A stretch of DNA of 64,000 nucleotides from Desulfamplus sp. (GCA_015232555.1 JADFZJ010000003.1:1-64000), one strand, 5' to 3'; numbered from the stretch's first letter, positions 36,903 through 45,178 are shown. Numbers and translations: made by a program. Notes: generated from the letters alone by a model not told the origin.

Positions 36903-38525
36903 ATGACCGTGGAAAACGATCTTTTTTTCAGAAAGGCAACGCTTTTGATATGCAGCAGTCTTGATATTGAGATTGCTCTTTGGAGATGCAGAGAGTATAT
37001 CTCAAATTATCTGCCTGCTGATGAAATATATCTGAATATCTATGAGCCGGGGCAGAGGAGGCTCAGATATATTGCAAGAGCTGATGCTGAAGGTGGCGAA
37101 AAGATGGATAAAACTATTCAGCTTCCTCAAGAGCTTATAAATGCAATAGAAAGCGGCAGACGGCTCAAAGACTACATGATTATTAACCGCCCGGAACTTG
37201 ACCCGATGGGAGAGATAATAAGTAAGGCGTTGAATCTTAAAGATTATTCGTTTATAGCTTTAAGGCTGAGGATAGAGGTTCAGCGGCTTGGTGTTATTGA
37301 TCTTTTTGCAAAGGGAAGAGATCGTTTTACAGAAGAAGATGCACAGCTCTTTTCACTTTTAAGAGAACCTTTTGCAATTGCAATGGCAAACGTGTTGAAG
37401 CATCAAGAGTTAGTTCAGCTTAAAGAGCAGCTTATATCAGACAACCGTTATCTTAACAGCGAGCTTATATCAAAAACAGGAGATGAGGTTATAGGGGCAG
37501 GGGAGGGGTTAAGAGAAGTTCTTGAAAAGGTGAATCAAGTTGCACATCTTAAAAATACTGTGCTTATACTTGGCGAAACAGGTGTAGGAAAAGAGGTTAT
37601 TGCAAATGCGATACACAGGCTTTCGCCAAGAAAAAATCAGCCGTTTATTAAACTTAACTGCGGTGCTATTCCAGAGAATCTGATTGACAGCGAGCTTTTT
37701 GGACATGAAAAAGGTGCTTTTACTGGTGCAGTCAAACAGAAGCGGGGGAGATTTGAGCGTGCAAATAAGGGGACCATCTTTTTGGACGAGATAGGAGAAC
37801 TCCCGTCATGGGCACAGATTCGGCTGTTGCGTGTTCTTCAAACTCAGGAGATCGAGAGGGTAGGGGGGTCGCCCTCAATTCAGCTTGACATACGTGTGAT
37901 TGTGGCAACACACCGAAATCTTAAACAGATGGTTATTGATGGAACTTTTAGAGAAGACCTATGGTTCAGGATAAATGCATTTCCAATTGTTATTCCTCCT
38001 TTACGAAATCGTAAATCTGATATTCCTCTGCTTGTAAACCATTTTTTAAAAAAGAAATCTTTGGAGATGGGAATTCAGACGATTCCAGCAGTTGCTTCAG
38101 TAGATATGGAGCATTTAATTCAGCACGATTGGCCCGGAAATGTTCGGGAACTTGAAAATGTGGTAGAGAGTGCGTTGATTCGGCACCGACACGGAACTCT
38201 CCATTTTCTTCGTCCAGCTCTAAAAAACAATGGTTTACTTTGTCAACAGATAAAATCTTACAAAAGCGATGTCAATATTATGCCTATGCCCAAACTTGAG
38301 AGTTCTCGGCTCTCACTTGATGATGTGGTTAAAAATTATATTGATGAAGTGCTTTCTCTAACTGATGGTAAAATTAATGGTAAAAACGGTGCTGCTGAGA
38401 TTCTTGGAGTTCACCCGAACACATTGAGAAACAGAATGAAAAAACTTGGCATTGTTTATGGAAGGGCATACAAAGTTAACAATGACCCCTCGCTTGATGC
38501 AGAGATAAACATGCGAGATGTTTAA
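36903..38525 (+). CDS. GAF-domain sigma-54-dependent transcriptional activator
   Basis: A 540-residue regulator. It has an N-terminal GAF domain (about 10-165), a short coiled coil, an AAA+ sigma-54 domain (about 200-430) and a C-terminal Fis helix-turn-helix (about 490-525, with AAEILGVHPNTLRNRMKKLG). Walker A is GETGVGKE, the sigma-54 contact loop is the canonical GAFTGA and Walker B is IFLDEIGEL. The start at 36903 has GGAG seven bases upstream; a GTG 12 bases earlier overlaps that site. The gene runs directly into the BLUF/GGDEF/EAL sensor gene, so the two probably act in one pathway. Confidence 0.93.
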   Translation: MTVENDLFFRKATLLICSSLDIEIALWRCREYISNYLPADEIYLNIYEPGQRRLRYIARADAEGGEKMDKTIQLPQELINAIESGRRLKDYMIINRPELDPMGEIISKALNLKDYSFIALRLRIEVQRLGVIDLFAKGRDRFTEEDAQLFSLLREPFAIAMANVLKHQELVQLKEQLISDNRYLNSELISKTGDEVIGAGEGLREVLEKVNQVAHLKNTVLILGETGVGKEVIANAIHRLSPRKNQPFIKLNCGAIPENLIDSELFGHEKGAFTGAVKQKRGRFERANKGTIFLDEIGELPSWAQIRLLRVLQTQEIERVGGSPSIQLDIRVIVATHRNLKQMVIDGTFREDLWFRINAFPIVIPPLRNRKSDIPLLVNHFLKKKSLEMGIQTIPAVASVDMEHLIQHDWPGNVRELENVVESALIRHRHGTLHFLRPALKNNGLLCQQIKSYKSDVNIMPMPKLESSRLSLDDVVKNYIDEVLSLTDGKINGKNGAAEILGVHPNTLRNRMKKLGIVYGRAYKVNNDPSLDAEINMRDV

Positions 38526-38565
38526 ATCTTATGATATTGAACTTATGATATTTAAGGATACGCAA

Positions 38566-41500
38566 ATGAAACATGATAATAAAGTTCGGCTTGGTTTGAT
38601 GGCACCTCTTTCTGGAATCGTTAGCCTCTACGGCTCTGAAATATCTAATGCAGGCATAATAGCCTGTAACGAAGTAAACGAAGCAGGAGGAGTTTTAGGG
38701 CGTGAGCTTGAACTTATCATACTTGATGACGGCAGTCTTCCAGAGAGTGCTGTGCCTGCTGCTGAAAGGCTTATTCGTGAATTCAGATGTTCAGCTATTA
38801 TCGGCAATCTTCTTTCAAATTCAAGAATATCAGTATCAAACCTCGTTGCAGAGCCGTTACAAGTTCCATATTTGAACTTTTCTTTCTATGAAGGCAGCAT
38901 ATATAGCAGATATTTTTTTCATTTTGCAGCTCTTCCTAACCAACAGATTGATCCAATGATTCCATATATGCAGAACAATTTTGGTTCTAAAATGTTTTTT
39001 GCGGGGAATAATTATGAGTGGCCCAGAGGTTCGATTGATGCAGGGAAAAGAGCACTTCTTAAACATTATGGTGAAATTGTAGGTGAAGAGTATCTGCCGA
39101 TTGGGGTATCAATTTCAGAGATAGAGGAGCTGCTTATAAAGGTCTCAAATTCAGGTGCAGATGTATTTGTTCCCTATTTTGCAGGTATTGACCAGATAAA
39201 TCTTCTGACCGCATTTACTAAGAGGGGCCTTAAAAAAAGAATGGCAGTTGTGATGGGGCACTATGATGAGGCAATGGTAACTCTTCTTTCCCCTGAAATC
39301 CGAGAGGGATTTTACTCTTCCAATACATATTTTATGCCAATAGATACTCAGATGAACCGTTCATATCTTTCAAGGCTTGCACAACTTGACGACATTGACG
39401 GTATATGGCCCTCAGGAAACGGCATACTTACCAATTTTGGAGAAGGAACTTATCTTTGTGTAAAAGCGTTTGCCAAAGCTGTTAATCAAGCAGCTTCAAT
39501 TGACGCAGAGGCTGTTATAAGAGAGCTTGAGATTATTGAAGTTGAAGGACCTCAAGGTATTGTGTTGATGGATAAAGCTACACATCATGCTTCAGTAAAC
39601 ACATATCTGTCGAAATGCAATGCAGATGGAGTTTTTTCGATTATAGAGTCATTTGGACTAATCGCACCTGTTATACCTGACCGCTACAGAGAAAACGAAA
39701 ATACATCATTAAGTCAGCATGATAAGATAACATCTGGATATTCTTTATATTTATCGAGTCTTGCATCGTCTGACAGCTTACAATCAGGCTCTTTAACAAT
39801 TACTAAAGAAGAGCATCAAATCTCTATTGAAAATCAAAGTGTCAGCTTCCGTAAATTCTGGAGCGGCGTAAATATCTGCGGCATCACCTCGCAGATTCTT
39901 GAAACAGTAGATATAGTTATAATTGCAGTAGATAGAAACGGGATAATTTTAGAGGCTAACCGTGAAGCATACCGCCAGTTTGGATATGATTTTGATGAGT
40001 TGCGTGGGTTAGCTATCAATATGCTTGTTCCGCCCAATTTAAGAATGAGGCATACATTGCTTTTTGAGCAGTTTGCTGAAGGCAGTGCTATGGAGATACT
40101 TATGGGCAAGCGTGGTGAAGTTCAAGGGTATAAAAAAGACGGCTCTTTTTTTCCAGCAGAAGCAAGTATAGTAAAATTCTTGTATGATAGTAATTGGGTA
40201 TTTGTAGTTACTCTAAGAGACATAAGCGACCGAAAAAAATCTGAAGAGACACTGATATGGCGTTCTACACATGACGCTCTTACAAGGATGCCTAACAGGG
40301 TGATGATAAAAGATAGGCTTAAAAGTGCATTGGCAAGAAGTATTAAAATTGAGAAAAATATTGGATTGATCGTCATTGACATTGATAATTTTAAATTAAT
40401 TAATGATACTTATGGGCATGATGCAGGAGATCAGCTTCTTATTCTAATTGCAGATCGATTGATAGATACTACAAAACCCGGGGACACAGTTGCCCGTTTA
40501 GGAGGCGATGAATTTGTAATTCTCAGCGAGTATATTGAGTCTGAGGAGTTTATTATAAAAGTTGCCAAAGATATCAATGCCTCAATAAAAATGCCGTTTA
40601 AATTGAATGATAAAACAATTTATATAAGCACCAGCATAGGAATGGCTATAGGACATGGTTTAACCCATTCAGCAGACGATCTGCTCAGAAATGCAGATTC
40701 AGCTATGTATATGGCAAAAGATATGGGTAAAGACGGCTGGTATCTATTTTCCGATAAAATTTACGAAAATTTACTTACAAAACTTAGTGTTATCAACGGG
40801 CTTAATACAGCAATAGAACAAAACGAATTTAGTCTTGTCTATCAGCCAATTGTTGCGGCAAACAGCCGAATCATAAAAGGTGCTGAATCTCTTATCCGAT
40901 GGAACAGACCTGATGGTCCAGTTTCTCCTGCTTATTTTATCCCTGTGGCTGAATCGAACGGTTCTATTATCCCTATAGGACGATGGGTGTTCCGTGAAGT
41001 GTGTAAAACTGTTGCCCGTATTCAGAATGAATTCGGTAATAATATTCCATACACATCTGTCAATGTATCAACACGGCAGCTTGATGAGGAGGGCATTGTT
41101 GAAGAGTTTGTCAATATTCTAAATGAAACTGGTGCTAAACCTGAAAATATAGTGGTTGAAATAACTGAGACATCCTTGATGACAGATGTCAATAAAAATA
41201 TAAGGGTTCTTAACGAGCTTGTATCGATTGGCATGAGGATTGCTGTTGACGACTTTGGAACAGGTTACTCTTCACTGTTACAACTCCTTAAAATGCCTGT
41301 AAGCATTATTAAAATTGATCGTGAATTTATTGACGGGCTTGATAAACGACCAGAAAGCCGAGCAATAACTTCAGCGGTAATCAAGATGGCAAAAGTTATG
41401 AATAAATATACCATAGCTGAAGGGGTTGAAAATGAAGCACAGTTGTTTGAACTTCAGTCTCAAGGATGTAATACTATTCAAGGATTCTACTTTTACAAAC

Positions 41501-41985
41501 CTATGGCTGCTGATGACTATATGACCATCCTGAAAAATAATATTGTGTCAAGTGATGTTGACGCTCCGGGAGTCTATACAGTTATCTATATAAGCAAAGC
41601 ATCTGACTCTATTTCACACGATGAGATAGAGAGTATTCTTAAATCTTCGCGAAAAAATAATGCTGAATTGTGCATTACAGGATTTCTTATATACCATAAC
41701 GGATATTTTATGCAGTTGATTGAAGGGAGAAAGGAATCTATTGAAACTCTTTTAGAAAAGGTTATGAACGACTCACGCCATAGTGATATCAAGATAATTC
41801 TCAGAGCTTTTAATGAACGCCGTCTTTTTACCGACTGGACTATGGGATACTGGAATATGGAAGAGTCAGGGGCACAAATAGATTTTTCAACATGGCAGAA
41901 GCAGACATTCAGCCTTTTAGAGATTTCAAATGACACTAAACTCTGTTATGCGTTTTTTGAGGCGATATCTTCAAAGAATTTATGA
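38566..41985 (+). CDS. Binding-protein/PAS/GGDEF/EAL/BLUF fusion
   Basis: A five-domain cytoplasmic sensor of 1139 residues. (1) Residues about 5-380: a type I periplasmic-binding-protein fold of the amide/urea (AmiC-like) class, RLGLMAPLSGIVSLYG, with no signal peptide. (2) About 440-565: PAS. (3) About 575-735: GGDEF with intact RLGGDEF. (4) About 750-995: EAL-type, with the EAL motif as ESL but DDFGTGYSSL, EITETSLM and IKIDREFI intact. (5) About 1005-1105: BLUF, with the flavin residues Tyr (VIYIS), Asn (KNNAELCITG), Gln (FMQLIEG) and DWTMGYW. It should make or break c-di-GMP in response to a small amide-like ligand and blue light. The ATG at 38566 has AAGGA seven bases upstream; an ATG at 38518 overlaps the previous gene and is weaker. 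Confidence 0.9.
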   Translation: MKHDNKVRLGLMAPLSGIVSLYGSEISNAGIIACNEVNEAGGVLGRELELIILDDGSLPESAVPAAERLIREFRCSAIIGNLLSNSRISVSNLVAEPLQVPYLNFSFYEGSIYSRYFFHFAALPNQQIDPMIPYMQNNFGSKMFFAGNNYEWPRGSIDAGKRALLKHYGEIVGEEYLPIGVSISEIEELLIKVSNSGADVFVPYFAGIDQINLLTAFTKRGLKKRMAVVMGHYDEAMVTLLSPEIREGFYSSNTYFMPIDTQMNRSYLSRLAQLDDIDGIWPSGNGILTNFGEGTYLCVKAFAKAVNQAASIDAEAVIRELEIIEVEGPQGIVLMDKATHHASVNTYLSKCNADGVFSIIESFGLIAPVIPDRYRENENTSLSQHDKITSGYSLYLSSLASSDSLQSGSLTITKEEHQISIENQSVSFRKFWSGVNICGITSQILETVDIVIIAVDRNGIILEANREAYRQFGYDFDELRGLAINMLVPPNLRMRHTLLFEQFAEGSAMEILMGKRGEVQGYKKDGSFFPAEASIVKFLYDSNWVFVVTLRDISDRKKSEETLIWRSTHDALTRMPNRVMIKDRLKSALARSIKIEKNIGLIVIDIDNFKLINDTYGHDAGDQLLILIADRLIDTTKPGDTVARLGGDEFVILSEYIESEEFIIKVAKDINASIKMPFKLNDKTIYISTSIGMAIGHGLTHSADDLLRNADSAMYMAKDMGKDGWYLFSDKIYENLLTKLSVINGLNTAIEQNEFSLVYQPIVAANSRIIKGAESLIRWNRPDGPVSPAYFIPVAESNGSIIPIGRWVFREVCKTVARIQNEFGNNIPYTSVNVSTRQLDEEGIVEEFVNILNETGAKPENIVVEITETSLMTDVNKNIRVLNELVSIGMRIAVDDFGTGYSSLLQLLKMPVSIIKIDREFIDGLDKRPESRAITSAVIKMAKVMNKYTIAEGVENEAQLFELQSQGCNTIQGFYFYKPMAADDYMTILKNNIVSSDVDAPGVYTVIYISKASDSISHDEIESILKSSRKNNAELCITGFLIYHNGYFMQLIEGRKESIETLLEKVMNDSRHSDIKIILRAFNERRLFTDWTMGYWNMEESGAQIDFSTWQKQTFSLLEISNDTKLCYAFFEAISSKNL

Positions 41986-42110
41986 AAAGAGAAATTTTTA
42001 GAATATATTTAGGGAGGACACCGTAGCATACCCTCCCCCTACTCTCTAATCGAATCGTATAGTATTTTTAAATATTCAGGCTCTTGATAATATATCGAAA
42101 CTTTTAAAAT

Positions 42111-42290
42111 CTATCCAAGAGTTTTAAACGCTTTTTTGCTTGCTCCGCAGATCGGGCATCTCCACTCTTCAGGCAGTTCATTGAACTGGACACCTTTGGA
42201 AATTTTACCCTTTTTATCGCCTTTGTCAGGATTATAGATATATCCACAATTTACAGTTTGACATTGATACATCTCTTCAGGTTTTGCCAT
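42111..42290 (-). CDS. Rubredoxin (CX4C type)
   Basis: A 59-residue rubredoxin, read directly from the minus strand. It starts MAKPEEMYQCQTVNCGYIYN; the two iron-ligand pairs are C10-x4-C15 and a downstream CPICG. The first pair is CX4C instead of the usual CX2C, as in the type II rubredoxins of some sulfate reducers. It is a one-electron carrier for oxygen-detoxifying or other redox enzymes. AAGGAG lies eight bases before the ATG. It lies 129 bases downstream of hgcB on the same strand, with G/C-rich hairpins in the gap. Confidence 0.93.
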   Translation of the reverse strand: MAKPEEMYQCQTVNCGYIYNPDKGDKKGKISKGVQFNELPEEWRCPICGASKKAFKTLG

Positions 42291-42343
42291 AATTTTTCTC
42301 CTTTTTGTTTTTAATCTGATTTATTAAGTGATGTTATGCAAAG

Positions 42344-42400
42344 CCCTCCCCGCAGGGGAAGGAGTGATATTATTCCCCCCTCTCCATATAGGGAAGGGGG
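42344..42400. repeat. Two G/C-rich hairpins between hgcB and the rubredoxin gene
   Basis: CCCTCCCC pairs with GGGGAAGG (42344-42351 with 42355-42362, one mismatch). CCCCCTCTCC pairs with GGGAAGGGGG (42376-42385 with 42391-42400, one mismatch and one wobble). Their composition differs sharply from the AT-rich surroundings and resembles the 1593-1636 element. They may be a REP-like element or slow transcription between hgcB and the rubredoxin gene. Confidence 0.5.
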
Positions 42401-42419
42401 TGAGGCAGATTAGTGCTGT

Positions 42420-42713
42420 TTAACAACACCCGCCCGCACCGCCGCAGGACGCATGTTCTTTTCCTTTTATCCAGACCTGGATAATATATTCCGCTCACCC
42501 GACTCCTGGAGTTACTTTAATAGCATAAACAGGACAGTTATTTACACACGCCCCGCACTCCATACAGCCGTCAAGATCGACAATTACAGCTTTATTATCC
42601 ATCATTTCAAAGACACCATGGGGACAGACTACTGTGCATAGACTGCACCCGACACATGCCTCTTTGTTGAGGATTAAAGTTGCAACATCTTCTAAGTATC
42701 TCATATTTCTCAT
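42420..42713 (-). CDS. hgcB: HgcB ferredoxin with in-frame TGA (predicted selenocysteine 73)
   Basis: HgcB is the 2x[4Fe-4S] ferredoxin partner of HgcA in mercury methylation. Clusters are ligated by C20-x2-C23-x2-C26-x3-C30 and C50-x2-C53-x2-C56-x3-C60. After TPGVG the frame has TGA (42497-42495) as codon 73, then 24 more sense codons, AEYIIQVWIKGKEHASCGGA and GGCC, and TAA at 42420. The tail is the expected HgcB C-terminus with the terminal Cys-Cys pair, and in known HgcB codon 73 is an essential Cys (PGVGC-A-x-YIIQ). A SECIS-like hairpin follows the TGA. I therefore annotate one 97-residue selenoprotein rather than a 72-residue truncated protein. GGAG lies eight bases before the ATG; hgcA ends 12 bases upstream. 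Confidence 0.9.
42467..42484 (-). promoter_or_regulatory. SECIS-like hairpin after the hgcB TGA codon
   Basis: On the minus strand TTATCCA-GGTC-TGGATAA forms a perfect 7-bp stem. Drawn with the inner two pairs as CC/GG it shows an AGGUCU apical loop, the same loop as the E. coli fdhF SECIS. The loop GGUCU begins 17 bases after the TGA, against 18 in fdhF. The bulged U of the E. coli element is not obvious. It lies inside the coding sequence, as bacterial SECIS elements do. Confidence 0.82.
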
Positions 42714-42725
42714 TATTTTTCTCCA

Positions 42726-44009
42726 TTAAAATGCAGAGTATATCCATAAAACAAGTGATAAAATTGCACCGCCTGCCTGGATTGGAATAAATTGCTTCAT
42801 CTCTTTTTCAACTCCTGAGGGCGAAGTAAACGGAGTTGCTCCTGTAAAATTCATTGCAAACCATGAACTTACCGTTATTCCAAAAGTAGATAGTGCTGCC
42901 ATTGCTGCGATATTTAAAGAGGAGGTTGAAGAGAAGAAAATAGCAAGAAGTGAAAATATAGCCCCGCTTACAATTCCTTTTGCTGCAAACGCTTTAAATG
43001 GCAGAAAGGGAAGAAGAGCAGGGGTTACAACAGCACCTGATACAAATCCTATAAAAAGAAAAATAAGGGAGAAAAATCCACGTTCAAGACTCTTTAGCAA
43101 TCCAGAACCTAAATTATTTTGTAATGAAAAAAGCTCAGAATTTACGCCCGATATAAAAAGAAGAGCTGCCACTGTAATCAAAAGAGATTTAAATGCAACA
43201 GTTAATTCAATAGGGGTCAAAATCAGCCGCTCTTTAAATGTAAATGTTACACGCCGCATACAAGGTTCTGCTTTTCTGCCGTTTCTTAGAAATGCTTGAA
43301 TATCAGAAGCTCTGACAGGACCATATATAACATTAAATCCGCACATAGTCTTGACATCTTTTGCCCTTACGCCTGTAGCACTAAGCTGGGGCAGTATAAG
43401 CCTTCTATGTTTTACAATCTTTTCCAAGCCTGACAACTGCACCCTTTTGACCAACTCCTGTGTTGAAAATGTTCCTTTACCAGCAGCACACCAGACATTT
43501 ACGCCAAGAGTATCAAGCACAAGAATCCAAAGGTTTAATTGATTAATGTTTGTTCGTAAAATATCAAATGTGAGCTTAAAGTTTGCTGTAACAAGAACTT
43601 CTGAATTCTCGTCAGGCTCTCCTATAGCATAAAGACCCTGCGAAACACGATAATTGTTACGTGTAACTCCTAAACGTGCCTTAACAGTTTGGACTTTATC
43701 CTTGAAATCAAGTTTTCTTCTAACTACAGGAATCTGACCAGCATCTGTATCGATAAATTTCTCTACAAAATGGGAGATAACATATCCTGCTTTTGCGTAT
43801 TTTGCTAAAAGGGTGTCTGAGTGGGAACTCTTAGGCGAACAACAAGCAGAGGCTGAGGTATCTAAAGGGAAGCTATCTAACACACAATCGTTCCTGATAT
43901 TATTATCAAAAGCAACTGGTGAGACTCCTTTCATTGAGTTAAGAATAACAACATTATCAGTTATAATATGTTTTAACTTCACATTATTTGTATTATAATT
44001 TTGAAACAT
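42726..44009 (-). CDS. hgcA: HgcA corrinoid protein, mercury methylation
   Basis: HgcA transfers a methyl group from its cobalamin to Hg(II). The cap-helix signature NVWCAAGKGTF, whose Cys ligates cobalt, is at about residues 171-181. The corrinoid domain covers about 80-265, and about five membrane helices follow (about 275-425), as in all known HgcA. The ATG at 44009 has GAGGA seven bases upstream; an in-frame TTG at 44036 is less likely. The N-terminus is about 80 residues longer than in well-known HgcA and contains a Cys-rich stretch (CVLDSFPLDTSASACCSP) that is not part of the usual core. The gene is 10 bases downstream of the PLDc_N-like gene and 12 bases upstream of hgcB. Confidence 0.96.
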   Translation of the reverse strand: MFQNYNTNNVKLKHIITDNVVILNSMKGVSPVAFDNNIRNDCVLDSFPLDTSASACCSPKSSHSDTLLAKYAKAGYVISHFVEKFIDTDAGQIPVVRRKLDFKDKVQTVKARLGVTRNNYRVSQGLYAIGEPDENSEVLVTANFKLTFDILRTNINQLNLWILVLDTLGVNVWCAAGKGTFSTQELVKRVQLSGLEKIVKHRRLILPQLSATGVRAKDVKTMCGFNVIYGPVRASDIQAFLRNGRKAEPCMRRVTFTFKERLILTPIELTVAFKSLLITVAALLFISGVNSELFSLQNNLGSGLLKSLERGFFSLIFLFIGFVSGAVVTPALLPFLPFKAFAAKGIVSGAIFSLLAIFFSSTSSLNIAAMAALSTFGITVSSWFAMNFTGATPFTSPSGVEKEMKQFIPIQAGGAILSLVLWIYSAF

Positions 44010-44019
44010 ATATTTATCC

Positions 44020-44250
44020 TCATGATTTTGGTGCAATTTTTGAACTCTTTTTCAGCTCTTTTCGGACACCCCGTTTTGCTCCGAAAATAAAATATATTAT
44101 CCAGCCCACAAACGGAATCAATGCAACTAATCCCCATATAGCCTTATTTTGCATGGAACCAAAATCTTTTAAAATAATATTGACTATTGCCAGCATGGTA
44201 AATCCCCAGAAAACAAGAGCCATTCCAGCAACAACTATAAATGTATCCAT
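44020..44250 (-). CDS. PLDc_N-domain small membrane protein
   Basis: A 76-residue two-helix membrane protein (about 4-25 and 38-57) with the pattern WGLVALIPFVGWIIYFIFG, which resembles the N-terminal domain of cardiolipin synthases (PLDc_N) without the nuclease part. Standalone forms are common and of unknown role. It lies seven bases after the lytic transglycosylase gene and 10 bases before hgcA, so it is probably cotranscribed with hgcAB. Confidence 0.75.
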   Translation of the reverse strand: MDTFIVVAGMALVFWGFTMLAIVNIILKDFGSMQNKAIWGLVALIPFVGWIIYFIFGAKRGVRKELKKSSKIAPKS

Positions 44251-44257
44251 TTTTTGA

Positions 44258-45178
44258 TTATCCTTTCAGACGATCAGATATTTTTAAGAGTGTTTCAACA
44301 TATGGATCGCTATGGTTGTATCTGTAGAGAACTTTGTGTGCCTGCTCTCTGTTTAAAGTTGGTCTCCAACCATGATGCTTGAGATAGTTGGCAATGCTGT
44401 GTATAGCATCTGCATGGTTGAAAAGATCAATTTTTCCATCTGAATCGCCATCTTTTGCAAGAATCAGAGCATTGCTTGGCATAAATTGAGAGATACCCAA
44501 AGCACCTGCATAAGAACCTTTAATTTCAACTGGATTAATACCTTCTCTTGTCGAATATTTAAAAAGTGATTTCAACTCGTTATATGCCCACTCTGATTTT
44601 GAATCTGCTTTTTTATCGAACTTATTCCTTGTTATTCTTTTTTCTTTGGACAGAAAATTCCATAGCCTCTCTCTGTGGGCAGTGTCTGAAAGTGAACTCA
44701 TTGTGGAAAGGACGTTTATTACATTACGGCTGCCAAGGTTAGTTCCAAGGCGGGTTTCAACAAGCATTATGGCTGTAATAACTGTTCTATCAACCCCATA
44801 TATTGACTCGGCATTTGCCAATTCAGCTTCATGCTTCTTTATGTAGTTAGATGCTCTTTGAATAGCAGAGTCTGACAGAAATTGCTCATAATTCAATCTG
44901 GATTCTGAATGGACAAAAAATAGAGATACACCTTTAAGTTCAAGTGAAATTTCTGGGTCTCTGTATATTTTATCAATATATTCTGTGGAAAAGCCATCTT
45001 TGACTAAACGGCTCTTTACTGCATTAAACATATTCTGATTTTGATCGTCTTCTGCCTGTGCAGACGTTATTGATACAATATAAGTTACATCAATAATTAG
45101 TATTGAAAATAGTATTAATGGCATTATAAAGAACGGTAAAAAATTCTGATAATAGTGGTAAATATCTTGTTTGTTCAT
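44258..45178 (-). CDS. MltB-type lytic murein transglycosylase
   Basis: A 306-residue exported SLT_2/MltB-family enzyme that cleaves the glycan strands of peptidoglycan, releasing 1,6-anhydromuropeptides. A signal or anchor segment lies at about 12-40. The catalytic Glu is in AIMLVETRLGTNLGS, and GALGISQFMPSNALILAKDG and DAIHSIANYLKHHGW follow in order. AAGGAG supports the start at 45178; an ATG 22 codons upstream is less likely. As the first gene of the apparent hgcAB operon it has no evident functional link to mercury methylation. Confidence 0.9.
   Translation of the reverse strand: MNKQDIYHYYQNFLPFFIMPLILFSILIIDVTYIVSITSAQAEDDQNQNMFNAVKSRLVKDGFSTEYIDKIYRDPEISLELKGVSLFFVHSESRLNYEQFLSDSAIQRASNYIKKHEAELANAESIYGVDRTVITAIMLVETRLGTNLGSRNVINVLSTMSSLSDTAHRERLWNFLSKEKRITRNKFDKKADSKSEWAYNELKSLFKYSTREGINPVEIKGSYAGALGISQFMPSNALILAKDGDSDGKIDLFNHADAIHSIANYLKHHGWRPTLNREQAHKVLYRYNHSDPYVETLLKISDRLKG

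Noticed and set aside
42012-42040. Terminator after the rubredoxin gene (GGGAGG/CCTCCC)
   Set aside because: Only six pairs, a 14-base loop and no T-tract; it may be a further fragment of the G/C-rich repeat family.
42495-42713. A 72-residue truncated HgcB ending at the TGA codon
   Set aside because: The TGA lies at an essential Cys position, the following 24 codons keep the HgcB tail intact, and a SECIS-like hairpin follows, so the longer selenoprotein reading explains more. It remains the fallback if no Sec machinery exists.
42726-44009. Corrinoid Fe-S protein subunit of the Wood-Ljungdahl pathway (CdhD-like) instead of HgcA
   Set aside because: The NVWCAAGKGTF cap-helix motif, the C-terminal membrane helices and the adjacent HgcB are specific to HgcA.
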